Positions 1-9,885 are shown, counted from the first letter of the stretch. The stretch is DNA of 64,000 bases from Comamonas testosteroni (GCF_014076415.1 NZ_CP043568.1:3968001-4032000), one strand, 5' to 3'. A program made the numbers and translations. Notes: generated from the sequence alone by a model not told the origin.

Positions 1-210
1 GTCGGGCTGGACTGCGACAGTCGCAGATCGCCCCATCGCAGACCTTCGCGTGCAGTCGTCCCAGGTCTGCTTTGCAGAAGTTGCCGACAGAGTGGACGCT
101 CAGGCCCGCACTGGACCAGACTGGGTCTGGACGCTACGTTTCAGAAAATGCTTGAGCCGGAGCTTGAAACCGGAAGCCGGCGGCAGCTTCCGTATCTGGA
201 TGCCGACAGC

Positions 211-600
211 TCAGCTCGAAGCCTTGGCCAGTTGCTGAAGCTCAAGCTGCCTGGCAGCGCTGGCTTCGAGGTTTGCACGCTCTTCATCCAGATAGCGATA
301 AATGCTTTTGAGGTCGGCGATTTTCTGTCTGATCTCCGCCATCTTCTTTTCAATGAGCTTGGCACCGTCAGCACAATCGATCGTCTTGTTCCGCTGCGCA
401 TCCAGAATCTGCCCTATTTCCCCCAGGGAAAAACCCATGCTTTGCGCACGCTGGATGAAGTTCAGATCCTGCAGGGTTTGCGCAGTGTAGACGCGATAGT
501 TGTTGGTTCGTCGCGTCGGCGAGATCAGGCCGATTTGCTCGTAGTAACGCAAAGTATGGCGGCTGGCGCCGCTGCGGGTCTCAAGTTCGCCGATTCTCAT
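211..600 (-). CDS. MerR family transcriptional regulator
   Basis: A 129-residue DNA-binding regulator. The N-terminal winged helix-turn-helix (about residues 1-38) carries the family signature RYYEQIGLISP, and residues 80-129 form the usual dimerising coiled coil. There is a single cysteine (Cys76), so the paired cysteines of metal-sensing MerR members are missing; this argues for an organic or aldehyde-type effector, by inference. It is divergent from the epimerase gene at 674, and the 73-bp gap holds a dyad between over-spaced promoter boxes, the classic MerR arrangement, so it probably controls that gene. The effector is unknown. Confidence 0.9.
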   Translation of the reverse strand: MRIGELETRSGASRHTLRYYEQIGLISPTRRTNNYRVYTAQTLQDLNFIQRAQSMGFSLGEIGQILDAQRNKTIDCADGAKLIEKKMAEIRQKIADLKSIYRYLDEERANLEASAARQLELQQLAKASS

Positions 601-611
601 GAAAATACCGC

Positions 612-644
612 TTGACTATAGAGTTGGGTCGACACTCTACATTT
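612..644 (+). promoter_or_regulatory. MerR-type promoter/operator for the epimerase gene
   Basis: A -35-like TTGACT (612-617) and a -10-like TACATT (639-644) are separated by 21 bp, longer than the usual 17 bp. The spacer holds the dyad TAGAGT (619-624) / ACTCTA (634-639). MerR activators bind such dyads and twist over-long spacers; the position between the divergent genes fits. Exact promoter boxes are inferred. Confidence 0.6.
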
Positions 645-673
645 GATTTCTCACCTTACCAAGGAGCAAGAGA

Positions 674-1753
674 ATGAGCGTGGAGTGCTTTGTCACGGGA
701 GGGACCGGCTTCATCGGTCAACATTTGCTGGCGAACCTGAGTGCCAAGGGTCACACCGTCCGGGTGTTGATGCGTCGCCCAGAGCGACTGGCTGCACTGC
801 GTGAGCAAGTCGACAATCTGGGAGGGATTGCAACCCGGATATTTGCCGTTGCTGGCGACCTTGAGCGGGACGACCTCGGGCTGAGTCCTGCCGACCAAAC
901 AGTGCTAAAGCAGGCCAGAGTCGTATTCCACCTGGGTGCCCACTTCGCTTGGGGGCTTTCATTGGAGCATTCTCGTGCGGTCAATGTCGAAGGAGCAAAG
1001 CGCGTGGCGCTGCTGGCGGCTGGGCAAAAGAGCCGCTTGGTGATGATCGGCGGCTACATGCTGAAGAATCATGAACATCTGCTGCGCATCGGAATTGACC
1101 CTCGTCAACCGGAACTGACGAATTGGCCTGCCGTCTACCGGCACGTCGGTGCTTACGAGGCGAGCAAGCTGGAGGCGCACTTTGCGACCCTGCGGGTCAT
1201 GTCCGCCAAGGGCGGGGAAGTTACCGTAGTTCACCCCGCGACGGTCTGTGGCCACAGCCGTACCGGGCATATCCTTGACAGTCAGCCGCTGGTGGCACTG
1301 ATACGCAATCTTGCGCAGGGAAAGCTGGCTGCAGTGCCCGGAACCGCCGAGCATTGGCTCCCACTGGTCACCGTGGATTACCTGGTCGAGTTGGTGGCGG
1401 CTTGTGCTTTCGATCCGGCCATGGCGGGCAAGGAACTGCTGGCGCTTGATGACCAAAGTCCCAACTTGCGAGAGCTCCTGGAACAGGTCGCACAACCCAT
1501 GGGCTTGAAGCCTCCCAGGCATCACATTTCCCTGCGATTGCTGAAGTTGCTGCTGAGTATTCCTCCCGTCGCACGGTTCTTGAATACAGACGCCGAAGCC
1601 TTGGACTTTATCCAGACCACTCGCTTCGATACGGCGGCAGTCGAGCAATTTGCCAACAGGCATGGAATAGCCAAGCCGGATATACGCCAGTCTTTGCAGC
1701 ACACTGCAATGTTCGTCAACTCATATTACGTAGCCAAGGACAGGACTGCCTGA
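674..1753 (+). CDS. NAD-dependent epimerase/dehydratase (extended SDR)
   Basis: A 359-residue extended short-chain dehydrogenase/reductase. The Rossmann motif VTGGTGFIG lies at residues 7-15 and the catalytic YEASK (Tyr161, Lys165) is intact, so NAD(P)-dependent oxidoreductase or epimerase chemistry is expected; the substrate cannot be read from sequence. The start is preceded by an AAGGAGCAAGAGA ribosome site. It stands alone downstream of a MerR-type promoter, which suggests induction by a small reactive compound. Family assignment is firm, specific activity is not. Confidence 0.88.
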   Translation: MSVECFVTGGTGFIGQHLLANLSAKGHTVRVLMRRPERLAALREQVDNLGGIATRIFAVAGDLERDDLGLSPADQTVLKQARVVFHLGAHFAWGLSLEHSRAVNVEGAKRVALLAAGQKSRLVMIGGYMLKNHEHLLRIGIDPRQPELTNWPAVYRHVGAYEASKLEAHFATLRVMSAKGGEVTVVHPATVCGHSRTGHILDSQPLVALIRNLAQGKLAAVPGTAEHWLPLVTVDYLVELVAACAFDPAMAGKELLALDDQSPNLRELLEQVAQPMGLKPPRHHISLRLLKLLLSIPPVARFLNTDAEALDFIQTTRFDTAAVEQFANRHGIAKPDIRQSLQHTAMFVNSYYVAKDRTA

Positions 1754-1761
1754 ATTATTCC

Positions 1762-1992
1762 TTGGGGCAGCAGCCCAAAAAGAAACGACTGTCTTTCGAG
1801 CCCGGGGACACTTTTTTGGGGATCTATCGCAGCCTGTATCCATACAAGTGGATGCCGGATGCTTTAGCGCTTGAGACTTTTGCATCGATGGTCAAGAAAG
1901 CGTATGGCATCAGTCTTGCCAATGTCTGGAATGACAAGCTGACACTCGAAAAACTGTTCTCTCCTACCCAGAATAAGACAGGCTTTGAGTGA
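1762..1992 (+). CDS. small hypothetical protein, possibly a gene remnant
   Basis: An open frame of 76 codons starts with TTG nine bases after the epimerase stop and has no clear ribosome site. The translation is ordinary in composition (LGIYRSLYPYKWMPDA, ending KLTLEKLFSPTQ) and has no signal peptide or membrane segment. I do not recognise the family. It could be the C-terminal remnant of a longer gene whose start was lost, or a small gene co-transcribed with the epimerase. Confidence 0.35.
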   Translation: MGQQPKKKRLSFEPGDTFLGIYRSLYPYKWMPDALALETFASMVKKAYGISLANVWNDKLTLEKLFSPTQNKTGFE

Positions 1993-2140
1993 AGCCACAT
2001 GACTGCTCGGGGTCGTCACCACTAGCGAGCCTGCGTCCCGATCCCTGGTCTCGCCAATCAGAGCAAGGTGGCTTTCCTGCAGGGGCAGCACCTCGTCTCA
2101 GCCGCAAACCTTCGGTTTGCTGGCTCGTGCCAGCCACAGT

Positions 2141-3166
2141 TTATTTATAGCTGATGACAAAGGTAGCATCTGCATTCGCGCTGCCGGGCGTCGGCCTCTG
2201 CACGAGCGACGTCCAGGTATAACGGGCCTTCAGTTTGATATCCACCGGCCCATTACCAAATTCGCCGACCTTCCATTGATGGACCTCCTCCGATTCGGGC
2301 CCGAATCTCACGAGCTGGTCATTTTCTCGTTGAATTTCGATACCTACATTTTTGGCCACCGAATCTCCGGAAAGGGACAGCGTCGTTGATCGATTCGCCG
2401 GATTCTGCGCATCCGAAAATACAATGAACATTCTTGTGGTTGCACCTGTACCGCCCCCGCTACATGTAAGGTTCAGAGTGAAATCCTTCCATGGCCCTTT
2501 GCCGTTATCCATCAGGTCGGAGACACTGATCCCATCGAGAGGTACCGTAACCAGTGAGGTATTGAGCTTGCATGTCGGCACTTTAGGCTCAACCGCGATG
2601 CCGCGTCCTTCTATGTAGAATCTTCTAAAGGTATATTGCAGGTCGACATATCTGCCCTCACCGATCAGTCCGCCGATATACCCCCCTGACGTGATGGGCC
2701 CCGTCTTCACCAATTCCACAGTAAGTTCCTGAGTGTCCGTCAGATAATACCTCGTACGGTTGTCATACCATGTCTGGGGCCACCATTGTAAACTGGGCAT
2801 TAGCTTCATTCGGATCCCCACGCCAGCAATGGAAGTCGTGAAGGTGTCATACGAACCCGGCTGGCCGATCCCGCTGTAGCGCGTGGCGCCGAATGGTGTC
2901 TTGCACTCGATGAACCCGCTCTCGCCGGTGAGCCGGATTTTCTTCGTATTAATGACTGATCCCACGGGGACCGACGGATCAAAATCCCCCGTGTCCCAGG
3001 ACTGAATCTGCCAGTCAAGCACCGAAAGCAGCCGACCGTCGTTCATCGTGATAATGCAGATACCTTCAGCCTTTGCCACCATTGGTGCAGCCACAAGAAA
3101 CGAAGTGCACAAGAATTGCAAAATGACTGGCATCAGTCTGCGTTTTCGAAATCGTTGATTAGCCAT
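2141..3166 (-). CDS. fimbrial adhesin-like protein
   Basis: About 341 residues from the ATG at 3166, chosen because it follows a GGA-type ribosome site and gives a classic signal peptide (basic RFRKRR, hydrophobic core, cut after VAKA); an in-frame ATG at 3196 is the alternative. A long lectin-like N-terminal part is followed by a fimbrial domain (TVPLDGISVSDL…FTLNLTCSG…ATFVISYK). The terminal beta-strand ending in a penultimate aromatic is typical of chaperone-usher pilins and tip adhesins. No chaperone, usher or major pilin gene is adjacent, so it is an orphan in this window. It is visibly less GC-rich than its neighbours. Confidence 0.75.
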   Translation of the reverse strand: MANQRFRKRRLMPVILQFLCTSFLVAAPMVAKAEGICIITMNDGRLLSVLDWQIQSWDTGDFDPSVPVGSVINTKKIRLTGESGFIECKTPFGATRYSGIGQPGSYDTFTTSIAGVGIRMKLMPSLQWWPQTWYDNRTRYYLTDTQELTVELVKTGPITSGGYIGGLIGEGRYVDLQYTFRRFYIEGRGIAVEPKVPTCKLNTSLVTVPLDGISVSDLMDNGKGPWKDFTLNLTCSGGGTGATTRMFIVFSDAQNPANRSTTLSLSGDSVAKNVGIEIQRENDQLVRFGPESEEVHQWKVGEFGNGPVDIKLKARYTWTSLVQRPTPGSANADATFVISYK

Positions 3167-3493
3167 TGAGATTCCACGAATACCTTTTCTGAGCATGGTA
3201 TTTGTGGTTCAGATGACGATTTCTAGGATTTTTCTCAAAAGCTTGGCGTGGGCCGGCTCTCACCGGGTTTTGTACTTCCCTCACTCAGGCTTGCAACAGT
3301 GACCGGTCTGGGGGGCGCAGCAGTCATCCCACCTGACGGACAGCGGCTCTACCTTCAATGGGCCATCGGATGTCAGCTGCTCGCAGATTCGAACTGACGT
3401 CGGTGCATTTCAAGTAGATGACTGCTTTGAGCCGGATTGCGCTCCTCCCCGCGAATCATCCTCCAAGCGCATTCAAGAGAACCAGTGCAATAG
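3167..3493. other. intergenic, no gene seen
   Basis: Between the adhesin start and the end of the metal-efflux operon I see no credible coding frame. The stretch holds GGACAGCGGCT at about 3338-3348, a core shared with repeats near 30005 and 52441, which suggests degenerate dispersed repeat sequence. Confidence 0.5.
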
Positions 3494-4543
3494 TCAATGT
3501 TTGTGGTCGTGCTGATGATGAATGTCCGGGAAATGCTCATGGCTGTGAGTCATAGGCTCATGAGTGTGCAAATGCGCATGCTTACCGGTTGCCGGCAGCC
3601 CATCCGCATGGACATGCTGATGATGCTCATCATGTTCGTGCTCATGGCTATGCTCCATCAGCTCATGGGTGTGCTCGTGCTGATGGGTTTCAGTAAGGTG
3701 CAACCAAACCCCGACCCCCATCAGGACACCCGCGATGAGCAATCGAGGCGATGCAGGCTCACCCAAGAAAGCAATGGCCAGCACGGCTCCAAAAAACGGT
3801 GCGATGGAGAAGTACGCGCCTGTGCGAGCTGTCCCCAGGTAGCGCAAGGCAATCACAAACAGGACCAGGCTCGTGCCATAGCTCAGGAAGCCAATCACTG
3901 TGCCCAAGGCCACGATTCCTGGTGACGGCCAGACTGCACCAGTTGCCAGAGCCAACACTAAATTGGTCGCGCCGGCGGCTAAACCCTTCATCATGGCGAT
4001 GAATGAGGCATCTGCAATCGACACCTTACGGGTCAAGTTGTTATCAATCGCCCAGGATAGGCAAGCCCCCAGCACTGCAAGTGTTGGCCAAAGACTGGCA
4101 GTGCCTGTTTGACTTGGCCAACTGAGCACGACTGCACCAGCGACGATTGCAACCATACCCAAGGCAATACGGCGATCAAAATTTTCCTTGAACACAAACC
4201 AGGCAAGAACAGCTGTCAGCACACCTTCTGCATTGAGCAGCAGAGAGGCATCGGTTGCAGCCATCCCGGACAAGCCTGTCATCAAGAGCAGCGGCCCCAT
4301 CATGCCGCCTGCTACAACGGCTCCGGCCAGCCAGCCCATCTCATTACGTTTCAGGGCTACGGCAGGAGCTTTCGTAATCAGCCTGTAGATCAGCAAGCCG
4401 ATGCCAGAGCCGAGGTAGAGAATGCCTGCCATCAACCAGGGACTGGCATGCTCCAGCAGCATCTTGACTGCTGGTGTACCTGCTCCAAATAGAACTGCTG
4501 CGCTGAGTGCGGCGACAACTCCACGGTTTGCCAGAACATTCAT
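3494..4543 (-). CDS. EamA/DMT family exporter with a histidine-rich tail
   Basis: A 349-residue inner-membrane protein with two EamA repeats of about five helices each (residues 1-280), as in drug/metabolite transporters. It is followed by a cytosolic-looking tail of some 65 residues dense in His, Glu and Asp (HEHEHDEHHQHVHADG and similar). Plain EamA proteins lack such a tail; it resembles metal-buffering tails of metal carriers. It is the last gene of the czc-like operon, 25 bp after the small periplasmic protein gene, with an AGGTAG ribosome site. The sequence supports a transporter; a metal substrate is inference from tail and context. Confidence 0.85.
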   Translation of the reverse strand: MNVLANRGVVAALSAAVLFGAGTPAVKMLLEHASPWLMAGILYLGSGIGLLIYRLITKAPAVALKRNEMGWLAGAVVAGGMMGPLLLMTGLSGMAATDASLLLNAEGVLTAVLAWFVFKENFDRRIALGMVAIVAGAVVLSWPSQTGTASLWPTLAVLGACLSWAIDNNLTRKVSIADASFIAMMKGLAAGATNLVLALATGAVWPSPGIVALGTVIGFLSYGTSLVLFVIALRYLGTARTGAYFSIAPFFGAVLAIAFLGEPASPRLLIAGVLMGVGVWLHLTETHQHEHTHELMEHSHEHEHDEHHQHVHADGLPATGKHAHLHTHEPMTHSHEHFPDIHHQHDHKH

Positions 4544-4568
4544 AGCTACCTCGTCTTACCTTTGGGTA

Positions 4569-4940
4569 TTACTTCATCGAGAAGCGTACGGTGACAGTTT
4601 GGCCTTCAACACCGGTGATGGTCGCAACAACTTTGCTGCCCTTCGCAACCTTGACGCCCGTTGTTTCGAGCTTGTTTCCACCAGCAGGCTTGATGTCAGC
4701 TTCAGACTTTTCTGCGCCATTGAGCACAGTCAGTTTGCCGCCCATCTTGCTCACGTCAGCAGGATCATCATGATCAATAACGTAGATGGCAGCACCATTG
4801 GACTGTTGAACCAGTTCAAAGGACAGATCGCTGGCCGACTGGACAATGCCACCGTGCTGAGGCTTGGCAGTGCCATGCGCTATGGCATTCATGCTGATCA
4901 GAGAAAGGCCCAGTACAGCTGCAGACAGCAGTTTTTTCAT
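4569..4940 (-). CDS. small periplasmic protein of the metal-efflux operon
   Basis: A 123-residue protein with a clear signal peptide (MKKLLSAAVLGLSLISMNAIA). The mature protein begins HGTAKPQHGGIV and has no further membrane segment, so it is predicted periplasmic. I do not know a characterised homologue. The His at the mature N-terminus and the position between czcA and the His-tailed exporter suggest metal binding or delivery, which is inference. AGGAATAG precedes the ATG. Confidence 0.7.
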   Translation of the reverse strand: MKKLLSAAVLGLSLISMNAIAHGTAKPQHGGIVQSASDLSFELVQQSNGAAIYVIDHDDPADVSKMGGKLTVLNGAEKSEADIKPAGGNKLETTGVKVAKGSKVVATITGVEGQTVTVRFSMK

Positions 4941-4999
4941 AACTATTCCTAGCTAAAGCGAGGCGCATCAAGGGCTGCGCCTCAAAGCCCGTCATTGCC

Positions 5000-7900
5000 T
5001 TAAAACGCTTCTTGCTGCTCAGGTGTGCCCTCGGCATCTGGATTTGATGCCAGAAGCCTTTCGGTGGCCTTTTTGCCAAACGCCAGATACATCAAGGGGG
5101 TCAACAGGGTGTCGAGGAGAGTGGAGCTCACCAAGCCACCGAAGATGACCACCGCGACTGGGTGCAGGATTTCCTTGCCTGCGGCATCTGCTGACAGCAG
5201 CAAAGGCGTCAGGGCAAACGCAGCGACCAGCGCGGTCATCAGCACAGGCGTCAAGCGCTCCAGCGAGCCTCGGACAACCATGGGCTGGCCGAACTGCTCC
5301 CCTTCAAACTTGCAGAGGTTGATGTAGTGGCTCACCTTGAGGATGCCGTTGCGAACCGCAATACCCGTCAAGGTAATAAAGCCGACCATGGACGCAACGG
5401 AAAGCGTGATCCCTGAAAGCCACATGGCAATCACGCTGCCTACCAGTGCCAATGGGATATTGGCCATGATGATCAAGGCCAGCGTGGTTGAGCGGTAGCG
5501 CGTGTACAGCACCAGGAACACCAATGCCAGAGACATCAGTGAGAGCCAGACAATCTTCTGCGTCGCCTGCTCCTGAGCCTGGAACTGACCTTCCAGAGAG
5601 ATGGAGTTGCCGGTCGGCAGCTGGGTGCGATCGATCGCCGCACGAATGTCACGCACGATACGACTCATGTCCGAGCCATCCGTGTTGGCATAGACCACGA
5701 TGCGACGGCGGCCGTTTTCCCGGCCGATCTGGTTGGGTCCATCCGTCTCGGAAACCGTCGCGATAGCCGAGACGGGAATGCGGCCGGCCGGTGTGTCGAT
5801 CAGGGTTCGAGCCAGGTCTTGCGGGCTGCGACCTTCATCAGGCAAACGCAGCACCAGCTCGTAGCGACGCGGGCCATCCACGATCTGTGCACCATGAGCA
5901 CCATCCGTCAGCGCTTGCAGCACACGAATAGCCTCTCCAGGAGCCAAGCCCATCTGAGCTGCCTTCTGATGGTCAAGACGCACAGTAATCTGAGGAATCA
6001 GCACTTGCTTCTCGACGGTCAGGTCAACCAGGCCAGGGATGCTTGAAAGACTTTGGCGCATCTGTTCGGCCAAACCACGCAGGGTGTCGGTATCGTCACC
6101 GGAAATCTTCAAGGCGATCTGAGCGCGGACACCAGACAGCAAATGATCCAGTCGGTGAGAAATCGGCTGGCCTACAGCAACTTGTGCAGGCAGCACGGAC
6201 AGCTTTGCGCGAATATCAGCCATTACGGCTTCACGATCACGCTCGCTGCGCTTCAGATCCACGTCGATCTCCGCAGAGTGAACCCCTTCGGCATGCTCGT
6301 CCAGCTCGGCTCGACCTGTTCTGCGCCCGACTTGGGTGACCTCGGGCACCTCCATGATCAAGGTCTCAGCCAAGGAGCCCATGCGATTGGCTTCTGCCAA
6401 TGACGTCCCCGGATTGAACACCATGCCCAGAACCAGCGAGCCTTCATTGAAGGCTGGCAGGAACGCCCTTGGGAAGAAAGGAACGCTGGCTAGTGCAATC
6501 ACTACTGCGGCCAAGGCCGCAGCCATCAGCGCCTTGCTTCTTGGGAAAGACCAGGCCAGCAGCTTTTCATCCCAATGCTTGAGGCGCTTGACGATGGGAC
6601 TGTCTCCATGATCGATGCGCCTCATCCTTGGCAGCAGGTAGGAACACAGCACCGGCGTCACTGTCATCGATACCAGCATGGATGCCAGGATGGAGATGAT
6701 GTAGGCGATCCCCAGCGGCGAGAACAAGCGGCCTTCGACTCCTGGCAGGGCAAACAGCGGCACGAACACCAGCACCACGATGGCCGTGGCATAGACGATG
6801 CCGGAGCGAACCTCCACGCTGGCTTTGCGGACAACCTCAAGCGTCGGCATCGGGTGCTCCAGCTCCCGGTTTTGCTTGAGTCTGCGCAGAATGTTTTCCA
6901 CGTCCACCACCGCATCGTCAACCAGCTCTCCGATGGCAATGGCAAGTCCACCCAAGGTCATCACATTGATGGATTGGCCCAACCAGTGGAATACCAGCGC
7001 CGTGGCCGCCAGCGACAGAGGGATCGCGACCAGTGAGATCAACGTGGTTCTGGCTGAAAGCAGGAAGGCAAACAGCACGATGGCGACCATGATGGCCCCG
7101 TCACGCAGTGCTTCTGTCACATTGCCAATGGAGGCTTCAATGAAGTCTGCCTGCCGGAACAAGGCTCTGGGTTCGCTGATTCCTTCGGGGCGACCTTTAC
7201 TCAGTTCACGAAGCGCTTGCTCGATGTCACGAGTCACGCGAACGGTATCGGCTTCAGGTTGCTTCTGAACGCTGACGATGACCGCAGGAGAGCCGTTGTA
7301 ACCACCGTCACCGCGCTTCATGGCCGCAGCGAAGCGGACATTGGCAACTTGCTCCAGGCGGATCGGACGGCCATCGCGCCAGGCCACTGCAGCGGACTGC
7401 AGGTCCTCGACCTTGTTGGTACGCCCAATGTGGCGGATCAGATACTCCTTGCTATTGAGGTCGATGAAACCACCGCCTGCGTTGCCAGCAAACCCCTTGA
7501 GAGCCGTTTCCAGCTGAGAAAGGGTGACGCCGAACTGAGCCATCCGGGCGGTGTCAGGCTCCACACGCAATTGACGTACTTCACCCCCGATGGGAATGAC
7601 TTGCGAAACCCCTTGGACAGCCAGCAAGCGGGGGCGCAGCACAAAGTCTGCATACTCCCGAGCCTGCATGGGGGTTGCGGCCGATGCGCCTTTTTCGCTC
7701 ACATTCAAGGGCAAGGCCAGCAGCATGACCTCACCCATGATGGAGGACACAGGTCCCATCACAGGCACCACATCAGCGGGAAGTCGTTCTCGCACAAGGG
7801 CAAGCCGCTCCGCCACCAACTGGCGATTACGGTAGATGTCAGTGCCCCAGTCAAACTCGGCATAGAGAATCGACAAGCCGACCCCAGACATGGAGCGCAC

Positions 7901-8143
7901 GCGAGTCACCCCCGGCATGCCATTCAATGCGGTTTCAATGGGGAAAGTCACCAACTGCTCGACTTCTTCAGGAGCCATGCCCCCGGCTTCAGTCAGAACG
8001 GTAATCAGAGGTTTGTTGAGGTCCGGGAAGACGTCAACAGGCGTTTTGACTGCCGTGATGATCCCGTAGATCATCAATATCGCAGCGAACGCCAGCACAA
8101 ACAGCCGGTTATGCAGGCTGCTGCGAACAATCCAGTTGAACAT
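5000..8143 (-). CDS. czcA: heavy-metal efflux RND pump, CzcA/CusA family
   Basis: A 1047-residue inner-membrane proton/cation antiporter of the heavy-metal-efflux RND class, full length for the family (12 helices and two large periplasmic loops). Family markers include [12 protein letters not shown] near the N-terminus and the acidic helix-4 motif [13 protein letters not shown] that carries the proton-relay Asp residues. It would act with the adaptor at 8159 and the outer-membrane channel at 9882 as a tripartite pump expelling divalent cations. Metal specificity (Co/Zn/Cd/Ni or Cu/Ag) cannot be fixed from sequence; the helix-4 motif differs from canonical CzcA, so the symbol is by family only. 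Confidence 0.92.
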   Translation of the reverse strand: MFNWIVRSSLHNRLFVLAFAAILMIYGIITAVKTPVDVFPDLNKPLITVLTEAGGMAPEEVEQLVTFPIETALNGMPGVTRVRSMSGVGLSILYAEFDWGTDIYRNRQLVAERLALVRERLPADVVPVMGPVSSIMGEVMLLALPLNVSEKGASAATPMQAREYADFVLRPRLLAVQGVSQVIPIGGEVRQLRVEPDTARMAQFGVTLSQLETALKGFAGNAGGGFIDLNSKEYLIRHIGRTNKVEDLQSAAVAWRDGRPIRLEQVANVRFAAAMKRGDGGYNGSPAVIVSVQKQPEADTVRVTRDIEQALRELSKGRPEGISEPRALFRQADFIEASIGNVTEALRDGAIMVAIVLFAFLLSARTTLISLVAIPLSLAATALVFHWLGQSINVMTLGGLAIAIGELVDDAVVDVENILRRLKQNRELEHPMPTLEVVRKASVEVRSGIVYATAIVVLVFVPLFALPGVEGRLFSPLGIAYIISILASMLVSMTVTPVLCSYLLPRMRRIDHGDSPIVKRLKHWDEKLLAWSFPRSKALMAAALAAVVIALASVPFFPRAFLPAFNEGSLVLGMVFNPGTSLAEANRMGSLAETLIMEVPEVTQVGRRTGRAELDEHAEGVHSAEIDVDLKRSERDREAVMADIRAKLSVLPAQVAVGQPISHRLDHLLSGVRAQIALKISGDDTDTLRGLAEQMRQSLSSIPGLVDLTVEKQVLIPQITVRLDHQKAAQMGLAPGEAIRVLQALTDGAHGAQIVDGPRRYELVLRLPDEGRSPQDLARTLIDTPAGRIPVSAIATVSETDGPNQIGRENGRRRIVVYANTDGSDMSRIVRDIRAAIDRTQLPTGNSISLEGQFQAQEQATQKIVWLSLMSLALVFLVLYTRYRSTTLALIIMANIPLALVGSVIAMWLSGITLSVASMVGFITLTGIAVRNGILKVSHYINLCKFEGEQFGQPMVVRGSLERLTPVLMTALVAAFALTPLLLSADAAGKEILHPVAVVIFGGLVSSTLLDTLLTPLMYLAFGKKATERLLASNPDAEGTPEQQEAF

Positions 8144-8158
8144 GTGTCACCTCACAGT

Positions 8159-9277
8159 TCAGCGGATTTGTGCGATCAGCGCCGCACCTTGAACCACGAC
8201 CCGGTTTTCATCGCCAAGTCCCTTGGTGACGACGATCCGGTTCGCGTCCAGCGCTTGGTACTGCACGGGTTGCGGGATATAGCGCTCTGCACCTGACTTG
8301 ATCCAGATGACTGGCTCATTGGCTGGATTGCGGGTGACTGCCTGTGCAGGCAGAACAAAGCCTTTGACACTTTGCTTGGAGTTGGCAATGACGGTGACGG
8401 GCTGGCCGATAGCAATCGGCATTTGCTGAGTACCATCGGCTGCGACCGCCTTGAAGGTCAATGGCAGCACGCCGTCACGCAAGCGACGACCGGCACCAAT
8501 GAGCTCCAAACGGACACCTGGCGTCGCTTTGATCGTTGCTGTGCTGATGTTGGCTGCTAGAGCAGGATCTGCGGTTGTGGCCTCCACCATGATCTTGGAT
8601 GGATCCGTAATCTCAAACAGGACATCCTTGGATTCGACAACCTGGCCAAGCACCACGTTGGCGCTGGCGATGACACCCGAGACGGGCGCCACCACGCTTT
8701 CCTTGGCCGCCAGGCCGCCACCGATTGCGCTTTCACGCGCCTTCAGGCTTGAAAGTTCTGTCTGAGCCGCCTCGATCTCTTTGCGTGGAACAGTGCCTTC
8801 AAGCCCCTTGAGTCGCTCCACACGCTTTTGCGCGATTTCTCGGGCGCCTCTGAGTTCGGCCAACTGGGAACGCTGCCCAGATAAGGCAAGGGGGTCTGCG
8901 TGATGGGCCACAACCGCCAGGACTTCTCCTTTGCGCACGCTCTTGCCCGCGAACGGCAGGCCTTGGGCTGCGGCCTCAATCTTTCCGCCCACAACCGTCT
9001 GAACCAGGCCACTGGCATTGGGGTCTGCAATGACTTTGGCTGGCAGTTCGGTGGTTGCGCTTGCTTCGGACATCGAGGCAATTTCCGTGCGAATTGCCAA
9101 TCGACGCTGGGACAGCATGGGCACATTGACGCTGCCATCAGGCAGGCGACTCAAGCCTGCTGCCGATGGAGTGGCCGAGGCCGTATCCAGATGCTCTCCG
9201 TTGGGGCCATGAGCGCCGGGAGAAGCCTGAGCCATGGTGGCGGCCAAGACCGCAGACATGATGACGATGCGCTTCAT
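8159..9277 (-). CDS. czcB: metal-efflux periplasmic adaptor (membrane fusion), CzcB-like
   Basis: A 372-residue periplasmic adaptor with signal peptide (residues 1-18), a barrel-sandwich (biotinyl-lipoyl-like) domain around residues 85-200 interrupted by a coiled-coil hairpin (QRSQLAELRGAREIAQKRVE), and a C-terminal barrel. It bridges the RND pump and the outer-membrane channel. The mature N-terminus reads SPGAHGPNGEHLD, the same motif as in the protein encoded just upstream at 9274-9885. Its start overlaps that gene's stop by 4 bp (ATGA), so the two are translationally coupled. Confidence 0.9.
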   Translation of the reverse strand: MKRIVIMSAVLAATMAQASPGAHGPNGEHLDTASATPSAAGLSRLPDGSVNVPMLSQRRLAIRTEIASMSEASATTELPAKVIADPNASGLVQTVVGGKIEAAAQGLPFAGKSVRKGEVLAVVAHHADPLALSGQRSQLAELRGAREIAQKRVERLKGLEGTVPRKEIEAAQTELSSLKARESAIGGGLAAKESVVAPVSGVIASANVVLGQVVESKDVLFEITDPSKIMVEATTADPALAANISTATIKATPGVRLELIGAGRRLRDGVLPLTFKAVAADGTQQMPIAIGQPVTVIANSKQSVKGFVLPAQAVTRNPANEPVIWIKSGAERYIPQPVQYQALDANRIVVTKGLGDENRVVVQGAALIAQIR

Positions 9278-9885
9278 TGGGCGCCTCCCTTTACTAGCTT
9301 GCTGTTAGAGCCACGGCCCAAGAGCCATCCCAATCCACCGACTGCCGCCAACGCTGCAATTGCCAGAGCGCCAAGCAGCAAAGCGTTTTCCTCTCCATGA
9401 GCATGGGCGGCCTCAGTAGCAGCCGTTGTTGCTCCGACCACCAAGGTTCCATCCAGCAAGTCAGACTCTTTGCCATCCAGGATCGTGATCACCAGTGCGT
9501 GTGAACCTTTCTTGCCCAGTTCTGCCAAGAACTTCTCGTCAGCCACGGCATAGTCGCCCTGGTCCGAGTGATAAGGCGCAAGGGCTTTCAGCTGACCCAG
9601 CTCGACTTCCACCTTGGCCTGGTCAACAGGTTCATTGGTCGCGAAGCGGTTGATAAACATGGAGAACTCGCCACCTTGGAGACGGCCAACCAGCTCATAG
9701 CTCTCGGACTTGGCCTCGAGTCGTGGTGAAGAGGAAGTAGCTCCCGCAGTAGGGGCGGCGTCCAAATGCTCTCCATTGGGGCCGTGTGCACCAGGGGATG
9801 CGAAAGCGAACCCCGAAGAAAGAGCGAAGCTGCCCAGTAAGAGCAAGCGTTTAGCAACGCGAGGAATTGAAAGCGGGGAATTCAT
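9274..9885 (-). CDS. membrane-anchored periplasmic protein of the efflux operon
   Basis: A 203-residue protein with a signal peptide (cut near Ala29), then ASPGAHGPNGEHLD, a soluble domain of about 110 residues, an AHAHGEEN stretch and one C-terminal transmembrane helix (LLLGALAIAALAAVGGLGWLL) with a short basic tail. It would thus be periplasmic and anchored in the inner membrane. It is coupled by 4-bp overlaps to czcC upstream and czcB downstream, so it belongs to the pump. The shared motif with CzcB suggests a common metal-binding or assembly surface; the function is otherwise unknown. Confidence 0.8.
   Translation of the reverse strand: MNSPLSIPRVAKRLLLLGSFALSSGFAFASPGAHGPNGEHLDAAPTAGATSSSPRLEAKSESYELVGRLQGGEFSMFINRFATNEPVDQAKVEVELGQLKALAPYHSDQGDYAVADEKFLAELGKKGSHALVITILDGKESDLLDGTLVVGATTAATEAAHAHGEENALLLGALAIAALAAVGGLGWLLGRGSNSKLVKGGAQ

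Noticed and set aside
3497..3925. 142-codon Met-rich frame opposite the His tail of the EamA gene
   Set aside because: The Met/Leu-rich reading is the complement of repeated CAT/CAC histidine codons on the other strand.
7217..8296. 359-codon open frame opposite czcA/czcB
   Set aside because: Overlaps two firmly identified genes on the other strand and has shadow-type composition.
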